From Eurosta solidaginis (taxonomy: Eukaryota; Arthropoda; Insecta; Diptera; Tephritidae): a DNA stretch of 64,000 nucleotides. Within the stretch, counting starts at the first letter, position 1. Each line of letters begins with the position of its first letter. Below are positions 32,747 through 41,925 of this stretch, one piece after another. The translations under genes and the position numbers were made by a program. Location of the stretch: positions 174,730,672 through 174,794,671 of the forward strand of contig NC_090322.1 in the NCBI RefSeq assembly GCF_040869045.1, given 5' to 3'. A model generated the notes under the pieces. It did no database searches. It worked only from the letters and a program-made list of their open reading frames with translations, and was not told where the DNA came from.

Positions 32747-33025
32747 GTTTTTAAATTTTATTTAAATTTGGTGCGGTTTTATACCGTTTAAGTAAAACAG
32801 AACACACGCAAAAGCACATGTCAATATTGGTTTGATCACTGGCATGTCAAGCAAGTTGACCACACATCCGAATTGGCTTAATCATATGATACATACTGAA
32901 AGAACAACAAGCACTACAAGAAGTGCTAGGAGATTTATCACGAAAAAGGAGGGATAACCTGGCTGTGTTGGAGCACTGCTTCTTGCCATCTATTTTAAAC
33001 CAAAAAAAAAAAAAAAAAAAAAAAA

Positions 33026-33045
33026 TTCTTTGGATTTATCATACA
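33026..33045 (+). repeat. BEL 5' LTR, last part
   Basis: TTCTTTGGATTTATCATACA completes the LTR. The first twelve bases are the target duplication of the LINE (also at 29677-29688). A 'tttttTGGTGCC' sequence follows that could be the primer-binding site. Confidence 0.9.
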
Positions 33046-33189
33046 TTTTTTGGTGCCTGCTGTGAGGAGTGCAAACGCGGTAATTGTTTTCAGAATTTTT
33101 AAAATCGTATATGTTTGTATAGTCGCGTTTGCTTTATTTGTTTAATTTAATTAAAATTTGCGAACTACCAAATTTGCAAGCGTACAACC

Positions 33190-33760
33190 ATGGCAGCAAT
33201 CAACATAAGGAGATCCGAAAGGAGCAGTATTTTGCGCATCAAAGCAGAGGTGGACGCTGAAGGGTATAGCCCGGACGATGTACAGGTAGAACACACAATC
33301 ACTACGTTGGCCAGCCATTACAATCGCTTTATGGGAAACCACATGATTTTAGTGGGAGAAGCCACCTCAGAAGAGCTTGATGCACATGAGCAGCTACTAG
33401 CGCAGGTGGAGACTATATATGGCAGCATAGTTACAAAACTGCAGCGTATTCGTGTTGCTGCAAATACAACAACAAACTTTGCGTCTAGTCGTTGTCAAAT
33501 GGACCACCGGCTCGATCCTGTCAAGCTACCTACATTCGATGGTAAGCAGGAAAACTGGCTGATGTTTAAAGACGTTTTCGAATCAATGGTGCACAATCGT
33601 ACTGAGCTAGACGATACCTACAAACTCAGCCGGTTGAGACAGTGCGTGGATGCCCAGGCCGTGCCTATGGTTGGTGGCGTATACACTGGAGGTTATGAAC
33701 AGCTATGGGCAGAGTTGAAGCGGCGGTACGACAATCCAAGGCGGTTGGTTGAGTCCCATG
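33190..33760 (+). pseudogene. BEL gag, N-terminal part
   Basis: From ATG at 33190 about 190 residues are open: MAAINIRRSERSSILRIKAE, then DPVKLPTFDGKQENWLMFKD and YDNPRRLVESHV. The 'LP.FDG...NW..F.D.F' core is diagnostic of the BEL/Pao gag (capsid-like DUF1759 region). The frame is cut at codon VESH|V by the first Gypsy element and resumes after it. Confidence 0.88.
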
Positions 33761-33995
33761 TGTAGGGTTATATTTATATTCAACTTTAAATGTACCTTCT
33801 TTAAATAAATTGAATTTTTTTGTTCTTGTTAATTTTTATTTTTCAATTGTAAAATATTGTCTTTCAAAAATTTTCATTCGGTTGAAATATTTAAAAACGT
33901 TTTGTAACATACTTTTAGGAGCGGTTAAATAAAAATATTTTATAAAAATAAATAGTGCTTATTATTAAATAGTGATTTATATATTAAATACCACA
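33761..33995 (+). repeat. Gypsy 1 5' LTR (235 bp)
   Basis: TG..CA ends, very AT-rich. Followed after one T by TGGCGATCTAGCC (33997-34009), which begins like a tRNA primer-binding site (TGGCGA). Confidence 0.88.
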
Positions 33996-34123
33996 TTGGC
34001 GATCTAGCCAGCCAAACATAAAAACAACGAATCAAATTTTAATTCTTGTATGCTGTATGAAATAATAACGCCACCAGTTGATGTTCAGCAAAAATCGATT
34101 TATTCTCTTCCTAGTTATATATT

Positions 34124-34345
34124 ATGCGATTGGAAACCATATTGACTTCCGAAAACGATACCATAGTTCTGTTTACTATATCCAACTTAGTACGTTTTTA
34201 TCAGCAAATTCTTAAACAAATTGTTAAAGGTGGTGCACTTGAACAAACTTTAATTGATTTACAAAAGATCAGCGAAGAAATTTATTTAAATTCACTTTCA
34301 AATAAAGTGCGTAACATCTTGCAACGTCCAGCTCTAACTCGCTAA
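34124..34345 (+). pseudogene. Captured fragment of Cog6 (conserved oligomeric Golgi complex subunit 6)
   Basis: An open stretch of 73 codons reads LETILTSENDTIVLFTISNL, VRFYQQILKQIVKGGALEQT and SEEIYLNSLSNKVRNIL. It aligns with the middle of COG6 (human, from memory: VETVLNSEEALLL..YTISNLLKFYHHTISGIVG and FFNSLSLHASKL). COG6 is a Golgi tethering-complex subunit and has nothing to do with retrotransposition. The fragment lies between the primer-binding site and gag, where retroelements tolerate foreign inserts. It begins just after 'ttctcttcctag', which looks like a splice acceptor, and ends in a stop at 34343-34345. Probably non-functional. Confidence 0.7.
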
Positions 34346-34665
34346 AAGTTTTGTAATTCGTACCTTTAAACTAGTGTGAAGTGTCCTCACTACTCGAAGA
34401 ATTATCTGAAAAACAAGTTGAAAATATATACCAAATATATCGTAAACATCACAAGAGCCCTCTCTAACGCGTATTTGACGTAGACGTGGTGGTCCAAAAA
34501 CTAGATCCACTTCTATAAAATTAGTTTATTTTCAACTGCACGACGTCGTCTTCGTCGTATTTTTGGATTGTCATTATTTCAGGCGTTACCGCTGCATCAT
34601 TATCACCAGCCTTTCAATCAAACATTGCAAGAGCAACAACAACAAAAGCTACAAATACAAAACAA
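34346..34665 (+). other. Gypsy 1 leader, unassigned
   Basis: Short open pieces are seen (LLEELSEKQVENIYQIYRKH at about 34385-34465), but I do not recognise them. They could be further transduced host sequence or chance. Confidence 0.3.
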
Positions 34666-34812
34666 TTAAAGCCATTGCACAATACATTGTCTAATTTCAT
34701 CAATCAATTTTAAAGCCATTGCACAATACATTGTCCAATTTCATCAATCAATTTTAAAGCCATTGCCCAATACATTGTCTAAATTCATCAATCAATTTTA
34801 AAACCATTGCGA
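34666..34812 (+). repeat. 44-bp tandem repeat, about 3.3 copies
   Basis: Copies of a unit with 'aaagccattgcacaatac' and 'ttcatcaatcaattt' begin at about 34668, 34712, 34756 and 34800 (partial), with only single-base differences. It is located in the leader of Gypsy element 1, just before gag. Confidence 0.9.
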
Positions 34813-34966
34813 CAAATATTTGGTGAGCTGTATCTAGTATTAATATTATTTATATATATCTGTATATGTATCAAAATAGATTAATAATTTGGGTTTTATA
34901 AACGCTCCTTTCCGGACATTTTTATTTCTTCCTATAATATAATTTTTGTAGTTATTTCTATTAACA

Positions 34967-35851
34967 ATGTTTCATTCACCATCAAATAATACACGTACAT
35001 CTACACCACGAAATCAAGTAAACGATTCACTTATTGATTTGGATAATGAAAATTATCAAAATGATTTACCAAATCCATATGTGAATCAAAATAATGAAAT
35101 TTTTGCTACATCGGTAAAACTTCCCCAATTTTGGACTAATTGCCCTGAAGCATGGTTCATCCATGCTGAAATGCAATTTAGTCGAAAGAACATTACTCAG
35201 GAAGGGACAAAATATGAATATGTCATAACTGCACTTCCACAGGATGTAATTATGACAATTCTTGATTTTATTCAAAATCCTCCTGAAAATGACAAATTTT
35301 CTGCATTAAAGAAAATTTTAATTGAACGGCACTCATTAAGTGAGAATGCCAAATTAGATCGAGTGTTATCCGATTCAGAAATGGGAGATCGTAAACCTTC
35401 TGAGTTTTATCGGTCTCTAGTGCTACTCTCTGGAAACAATTTTAGCAAAGAAATTCTTAAAAAGCTTTGGATAAGGAAGTTGCCCAAAAATTTAAGTATT
35501 ATTCTTACTAGTTCGAATTTGAATGAAATAAGTGAATTAGTTAAATTAGCCGATAATATTTGGGAAGTTTATAATAAAAATGAAATAGCCTCAGTTAGTA
35601 ATTTTCCAAATTCTAAAAGCGAAAATGCAATTATTTCAAATTTGGTTCAAACAACTAACATGATGTGCAAAAATTTTGAAAAATTGTCATTAGAGATCAG
35701 TGAAATTAAAAATCAGATGAGTCAAAATTATTCAAGGTCCCGATCTTTTAGTAGGAATCGTTTTAGAAGTCCTTCTAGATATCGATCAAAGTCTCGTGAC
35801 AACCCAAATTGGCTCTGTAGGTATCATTATAATTTGGTAATCAGGCTTTGA
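34967..35851 (+). pseudogene. Gypsy 1 gag
   Basis: A 294-codon frame with the gag core VKLPQFWTNCPEAWFIHAEM, TKYEYVITALPQDVIMTILD and LSENAKLDRVLSDSEMGDRK and an Arg/Ser-rich segment (SRSRSFSRNRFRSPSRYRSK). This is the Mag/Gypsy-type gag that has a Cys/His box at its end (CRYH then CEQPC). That box is split by a frameshift at about 35830. Confidence 0.82.
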
Positions 35852-35984
35852 AGTGCGAACAACCATGTGCTTTTAAAAATAATAGTTCGTCAAACTAAAG
35901 TTATCCGTTATTACGGCGACAAACAACGGACATTTAGACACCTTTACACGTCGCTTATTTATTTTTGATAAAACAAACAAACTT

Positions 35985-37076
35985 AATTTTTTAATGGATA
36001 GTGGAGCAGAAATTTCAGTGCTTCCGGTTTCAAAATCTTCAAGTTCGAAAAAGTCATCAGATATTATTTTAACTGCAGCTAACGGTTCAACGATTTTGAC
36101 ATACGGTAAAAAACTTTTAAATATTAATTTAGGACTGCGTCGCGAATTTCCGTTCACGTTTTTAATAGCGGATATAGCTAAACCAATTATCGGTGCTGAT
36201 TTTTTGTGTAAATATGGTCTCTTAGTTGATGTTAAACGCAAATGCTTAGTAGATCCGATAACAAGTCTTTCAGTTAACACAATTTCATGTGTTTGTAATG
36301 TTTCGCTACCAAAAGTTTTCGCTGTTGATAACAAATTTACAAAGTTACTAAAAGAATTTCCTTCTTTATTTTCTGAAGCAGATTATTCACAACCAGTTAG
36401 ACATACAACAGTTCACAGATTAGTCACTGAAGGAAATTTGCCATTTTCTAAACCAAGACGTTTAGACCCCATTAAATTCAAAGTAGCTAAAACTTAATTC
36501 GATTTTTTAGTAAAGACAGGGATATGTAGACCTTCTAATTCAGCAGTAGCATCTCCTTTACATCTTGTACCCAAGAAGGAGTTAAATGACTGGCGTCCTT
36601 GTGGAGATTTTAGAAGATTAAATGTCGTAACAGTTCCTGATCGTTATCCTTTGCCCCATGTTCATGACTTCAACATGAATCTAAGAAATAAGAAAATATT
36701 TTCAAAATTAGATTTGGTAAGAGCTTATCACCAAATTCCAATAGCAGAAGAGGATATCTATAAAACTGCAATCACTACGCCTTTTGGCATGTTTGAATTT
36801 ATACGAATGCCTTTCGGGCTTAGGAACTGCGCGCAAACTTTTCAACGATTTATTAATGAAGTAGTTAATGATTTAGACTTTGTTTTTACATATATTGATG
36901 ATCTCTTAGTGGCAAGCGAAAATGAGGAACAACATTTCAAAGATCTTCGCGTACTATTTCAGCGTCTAACGGAGTACGGTTTAAATATAAAACCAAGTAA
37001 ATGTACTTTTGGCGTAACAAATGTTGACTTTTTAGGACATAATATTTCTGAAACGGGAATTAGACCCTCAGAAGAT
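35985..37076 (+). pseudogene. Gypsy 1 protease and reverse transcriptase, truncated
   Basis: The protease motif is FLMDSGAEISVLPVS, with the IIGADFLCKYGLLVD flap region. RT follows with [52 protein letters not shown] and the catalytic YIDD (about 36890). An in-frame TAA at about 36494 interrupts the linker before RT. After [16 protein letters not shown] the coding sequence stops where the 435-bp array begins. RNase H and integrase are missing. Confidence 0.88.
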
Positions 37077-38422
37077 AAAAAATTATTGTTAGGCCTTGAG
37101 CTCGATTCGAACCCGCAATTTTAAAATCAGTAGGCCGATATAACAACAAAAATTGTTAATACATCCCAGAGCACGGTAAAAAGTGTCAATAAAATATGAC
37201 ACTATGGCAGCATTGCCAACAAACAAGTCCAATTTTCACAGCTATTCTGCAACAGATGTCGCAGTGTTGTGAATATCAATTGGCACGAACCAGAATAGAA
37301 GTAGGACTAATGAAGACAAACAAAAAACCGCTGTGGTGGCTGAATGGTTATAGCAGCGGCGCCTAAACGTTGCCGATGAAGGAATTTAGCAGTTCCCGAA
37401 ATGGATCTATACAACGAGCTTTGGCAGTTGTCTAAAATTTTTTCTTTCTTCTATTCTAATTTAAAAATTTTTTCAATTAAGAAAAAATTTATCATAACAA
37501 TAATAATGATAAAAAATTATTGTTAGGCCTTGAGCTCGATTCGAACCCGCGATTTTAAAATCAGTAGGCCGATATAACAACAAAAATTGTTAATACATCC
37601 CAGAGCACGGGGAAAAAGTGTCAATAAAATATGACACTATGGCAGCATTGCCAACAAACAAGTCCAATTTTCACAGCTATTCTGCAACAGATGTCGCAGT
37701 GTTGTGAATATCAATTGGCACGAACCAGAATAGAAGTAGGATTAATGAAGACAAACAAAAAACCGCTGTGGTGGCTGAATGGTTATAGCAGCGGCGCCTA
37801 AACGTTGCCGATGAAGGAATTTAGCAGTTCCCGAAATGGATCTATACAACGAGCTTTGGCAGTTGTCTAAAATTTTTTCTTTCTTCTATTCTAATTTAAA
37901 AATTTTTTCAATTAAGAAAAAATTTATCATAACAATAATAATGATAAAAAATTATTGTTAGGCCTTGAGCTCGATTCGAACCCGCGATTTTAAAATCAGT
38001 AGGCCGATATAACAACAAAAATTGTTAATACATCCCAGAGCACGGGGAAAAAGTGTCAATAAAATATGACACTATGGCAGCATTGCCAACAAACAAGTCC
38101 AATTTTCACAGCTATTCTGCAACAGATGTCGCAGTGTTGTGAATATCAATTGGCACGAACCAGAATAGAAGTAGGATTAATGAAGACAAACAAAAAACCG
38201 CTGTGGTGGCTGAATGGTTATAGCAGCGGCGCCTAAACGTTGCCGATGAAGGAATTTAGCAGTTCCCGAAATGGATCTATACAACGAGCCTTGGCAGTTG
38301 TCTAAAATTTTTTCTTTCTTCTATTCTAATTTAAAAATTTTTTCAATTAAGAAAAAATTTATCATAACAATAATAATGATAAAAAATTATTGTTAGGCCT
38401 TGAGCTCGATTCGAACCCGCGT
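37077..38422 (+). repeat. 435-bp tandem array, three units
   Basis: The unit start 'ttgagctcgattcgaaccc' recurs at 37096, 37530, 37965 and 38400 (period 434-435). Units are almost identical. Each holds 'ggtggctgaatggttatagc' (Pol III A-box-like, plus strand), 'cgggttcgaatcgag' on the minus strand (B-box-like), a perfect short hairpin (taacaataat/attattgtta) and a hammerhead-like fold. It replaces the end of Gypsy 1 pol and the first ~86 bp of its 3' LTR. The same unit (438 bp) is at 60911-62574. No protein is credible; a 70-codon frame is just shared by all copies. Confidence 0.93.
37361..37426 (+). ncRNA. Hammerhead-like fold in the 435-bp unit (weak candidate)
   Basis: The order is stem I strand (cgttg), CCGATGA (37373-37379), stem II GGAA/TTCC with an 8-base loop, C, GAAA (37398-37401), a short possible stem III (atgg/ctat), TA, then the stem I partner caacg (37412-37416). 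Beyond an internal loop gcc and ggc could extend stem I. This is the type I hammerhead order. The core has C instead of U at position 4 (CUGANGA expected), and the first stem II pair would be A-C instead of G-C, so activity is doubtful. An alternative reading is a decayed tRNA-Ser-like domain. Repeated in every unit. Confidence 0.25.
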
Positions 38423-38571
38423 TTGTAAAATATTGTCTTTCAAAAATTTTCATTCGGTTGAAATATTTAAAAACGTTTTGTAACATACTTTTAGGAGCGG
38501 TTAAATAAAAATATTTTATAAAAATAAATAGTGCTTATTATTAAATAGTGATTTATATATTAAATACCACA
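38423..38571 (+). repeat. Gypsy 1 3' LTR, 5'-truncated
   Basis: Matches 33847-33995 with no difference that I can see and ends ..AAATACCACA followed by the CCATG duplication. Its first ~86 bp are missing at the array join. Confidence 0.9.
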
Positions 38572-38576
38572 CCATG

Positions 38577-38609
38577 TTAATCGTTTATTAGACTTGCCAG
38601 AGCAACCAG
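38577..38609 (+). pseudogene. BEL gag, 33-bp island between two Gypsy elements
   Basis: Reads on from the interrupted codon as (V)NRLLDLPEQP, the expected continuation of the BEL gag after VESH. It is bounded by the CCATG duplication of Gypsy 1 and the CCAG duplication (38606-38609) of Gypsy 2. Confidence 0.88.
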
Positions 38610-41450
38610 TGTTATGGAAACGCATCTTCGAGTGGAAGCAGTAAGGAAGGCGGTCGGCATGATGTGGTGGTGCACAGTGGCTAGTCATTGTCGGCTGGGG
38701 CGGGTCCTTGCCAACCTTACTGTTCCTGCGCCATAAACAGAAAAAATGGTCATATCATGCCTATCAAAACGAGCAGCTGTCGAATTCAAAACAAACTGGC
38801 AGAAGCGCAGAGACCGACTCAAAACGCTCATAATTCAAACTAAAACAACATTCGGCTGAACCGGATTTCACGGACACACCGTTAACATTCAAAAATTTAA
38901 AAATTCAAAAAAAAATAACCGCAAAAAAATTTACCGAACCGGACATGGCCGGTTACCAACGCTGAAAATCGGAAATAAAAAAAAGGCTGAAAATTAAAAT
39001 ACAACAAAAGGGCCGAATATAACTTGGGGGCGCCGCGGGTGTTGTTGCGACGCCCGGTGCATTTATCCCACCCTCAAATAACCATGGCCACCGACGCACC
39101 TATAATTCGGTGGCCCCTTACCTGTATGCCCTAAGTGCCTTCTAACAGAATAGGGTAGTCAACATTCCCATTTTAATTACAATATTTATTCACAATTCAT
39201 TATAGAAAAAAAAAATATATAAAGTTCTAGCTAGTTTTGGTTATCATCGTAGGGGGTTGGTGATTGTGTTGGTGTTGTTGGTTGCGAGTGTATATAAGTT
39301 ACATACATACATACTTGATCTATGCACATACTATTTTAGTGTTATATGGTTTAGCCCCTTACTCATTTTGCCCTTACATTATTACGTTGTTACAATAATC
39401 ACTTATTATATGCTTTGTGGTAAAACTTATTTTTTTGAGTGTAACTAAATATCAATTTGGTATAACGCGCATATTATAATGATAATAATAATAGGTAATA
39501 TGTACTAAGAAAATTTGTTACAAAAGCAATAAAGATAAATTTTATATAGCGCTATGCATTATATGCACGTATATTACCTTCTTCTGGTGGTTCGAACAAT
39601 ATTGCTAGCAATAGTAATTCATATGTGTAGATATATATATATATATATATTGTACTTGAATGATATAAGAAAAGAAAGTTTAAATCTTCTAGCCGATTCG
39701 TGCATAAAATTTCCTTTTTTTTTCCTAACATTTTATGGGTGAGCTCCAAAATGAATCGCTAAAACGTTTCACGTGATTGCGTGAGCTAACTTCAAACATT
39801 TTAAAGCGCCAAAATATATTCTTAAAATGATAAAGAAAAGGGTATGCCTTTTAAATTTTTTTTAAATCTAATGCTTAGGTAGGTATTAGATAAATGGAAT
39901 TATGCTCGTGAATTGCTGAATACAATTTTAGTTATATCTAAAGAGTTTTGTTCAATATAATGTGTCTAAGATGCATTCACAAATAAACGGCGTATGTTGG
40001 AATTAGGGTTAGCGTTCTAACAGGTAGGTGCTGCTTGACCTGGCTGAGACAAAACTGCCTGTTTATTTGTGAACAAACCTTTAAAATGTGTAAATATATT
40101 AACTGCGTTTACAACCTTTAATGTCTTGTCAAGTGGCAAAACATACGCGTTCATGTGGTAATTCTTTTGGTTAGATAAATATTACAAGCTAAAGTTACAT
40201 AGTGGCAATCATTTATGTGTGACTTTTCTTCTATAAAACGTTAAACTACCTTTTTATCTTTTAGGTTGATAATTCGAAGGTAAAAATGTCGTAATTTTGA
40301 CAAAAAAAATCGATCCTTGTCGAATGGTTCACCCGGGCTAGATAAAACCCTCCAAGTACCACTTGGAAGTTCTTTTAACTACCCTGCAAAAAATGCTCTA
40401 GTCATTCCACGCCGTTGGACTAGTTACTATACATCATATGTTATGTTCTTAGTCATATTTGCATGGGCGTGGGTAAGTTTCGTGACCAGAATTTTTTTGT
40501 AGGGTAATTACATCTAAATTTATACCTTGATGTTTGCTTCTTTTGCTGCGCCTACAGCTAATGTTTCAGATGTTGGAGTCTTGGTTGTAATTGTGGTACT
40601 AATCCAATCATGCAAGTACCAAATTTTGTGATTATTATAAGATTTTTAGCGCTGGGATTTGGAATTTTAGCCACTTTGCGCATACAAGTACGATGGTGGC
40701 AGGGCGTTGAATCTCGTACACGTCGTCGCAAGCGTTGGGAAGACGAGGAGCAAGACGCTGCTGTTATTTCTTGTTTATGCCCGTGATACGCCACTTTGTT
40801 GCAATCTATAAAGACACCATTACGCTGAGCCAAGAAACCAGTGATGTACTATATAAACGTAATGATATATGTATGATGATGATCGACCCAACTTGCTAGA
40901 ACAGCAGGGCGCCGCGACAATTGTTTAACGCGATTCCGTATTGTTGGTTTATGACTAATTCTACGTTCAACAAATATGTGCATATGTAACACATGCAGTT
41001 TTAAGGTTTAGTTGATTGGCGTTGATCACCATAACTTTTATAAGTAATTATTGGCGTAGTTGAATTATTTAAACTTTTCAATACATAGCAGCAATTCCAC
41101 AAAATAGTTCCCGCTTTTATTGTGCATCAGCCTTCGCAGTATGTATTTGTGTATATTTTCTTTTGCTCTTCCAATCTTCCTTGCACCAGTAAAGGATTAT
41201 TTCATAGAACTTGGGAAAATGTTCAAGTTCTACCCATTGAGTTTAAATTCTTATCAAGATGACTTACTAGAACTTTACGCTGCTGGAACCTCGTGCTAAA
41301 AGAAAAATTTTTTCGTAGTGATGGCCGGTCTGTCTTTTTTCTTGTCTTCGATATTTTTTTATCGCCACTTTCGCCACATCGCTAGGTGTGTTCGCGTGAA
41401 CACGCTCCCAAGTGGGTCGTAGCCGTAGACCGTAGCAGCAGACCGTAACA
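38610..41450 (-). repeat. Gypsy 2 3' LTR (2841 bp)
   Basis: Nearly identical to 47644-50485. Contains a (TA)n tract near 39630, a GC-rich block near 39030 (gcgccgcgggtgttgttgcg) and antisense (plus-strand) coding-like stretches at 40284-40495 and 40570-40790. The LTR is 10 times longer than those of Gypsy 1 or BEL. Confidence 0.93.
40284..40790 (+). other. Coding-like stretches antisense inside the giant LTR, unrecognised
   Basis: An open frame reads GLDKTLQVPLGSSFNYPAKN, ALVIPRRWTSYYTSYVMFLV and IFAWAW and meets a GTAAGT donor-like site at about 40496. After an acceptor-like 'ctgcgcctacag' (about 40557) a second frame reads QVPNFVIIIRFLALGFGILA and VRWWQGVESRTRRRKRWEDE. Both have a hydrophobic, membrane-like segment. 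The copy in the other LTR is the same. I do not recognise the protein. It may be captured host exons or chance. Confidence 0.25.
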
Positions 41451-41925
41451 AACCTGCTTCGCTTTGAAGACCTGACGATGAAGCGAACAGGAAATCGGAT
41501 CATCTGTGGGAAGCTACTGCCAGGGATCTCCGACGACAAGCAACGTGGGGCACGACTCACCCCTGAGATAAGAGTCTCAAAGTCCTACTACGAAGCTAGC
41601 CGGGCAACATAGGTCTATCAAAAAAAAATTAAGTCAAGCTGGGAATAATTTCTGTTTCCTAGTTATAAGGGCTTTGCGGCAATTAGACATTTGTTATGGA
41701 GAACTCGTCAAAACTCCGAAAGGCTAGTCCGACCTAAGTGTGGACTGCCAGGGTGTTCACGGTCCTCGGTGAGTACGCGTGTGAACAACCTATGAGGTCA
41801 TTGCTCGGGGAGAATACTGGGCGAGATGTCCCCGACCGCCAAAACGCCCAGACAAAAAAAGTCCAATTGGTGGGTATATAAAAAAAATCAGATTGTAAAT
41901 TGGCAAAAGAAACACCCTTGTTGGT

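Larger units (their letters stand above)
29689..33025 (+). mobile_element. I-type LINE, 5' truncated, poly-A tail, 12-bp target duplication
   Basis: The element is flanked by TTCTTTGGATTT (29677-29688 and 33026-33037) and ends in a run of about 25 A (33001-33025). It starts inside the endonuclease domain, so it is 5'-truncated. It contains RT and RNase H, as in I-clade elements. Insertion was into the BEL 5' LTR. Apart from two frame changes near 29925 and 30670 the coding region is well preserved, which points to a fairly recent insertion. Confidence 0.92.
33761..38571 (+). mobile_element. Gypsy-type element 1 (short LTRs, Cog6 fragment, deleted pol)
   Basis: LTRs start TGTAGGGTTATATT and end AAATACCACA. 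The target duplication CCATG lies at 33756-33760 and 38572-38576. Internal order: primer-binding region, Cog6-like fragment, 44-bp repeats, gag, protease and RT. RNase H, integrase and the start of the 3' LTR are replaced by a 435-bp tandem array. The surviving 149 bp of 3' LTR look identical to the 5' LTR. Inserted in BEL gag. Confidence 0.9.

Noticed and set aside
33046..33062. 'tggtgcctgctgtgagg' as the BEL tRNA primer-binding site
   Set aside because: The position fits, but I could not match it beyond the first seven bases to a fly tRNA from memory, so it is mentioned only as a possibility.
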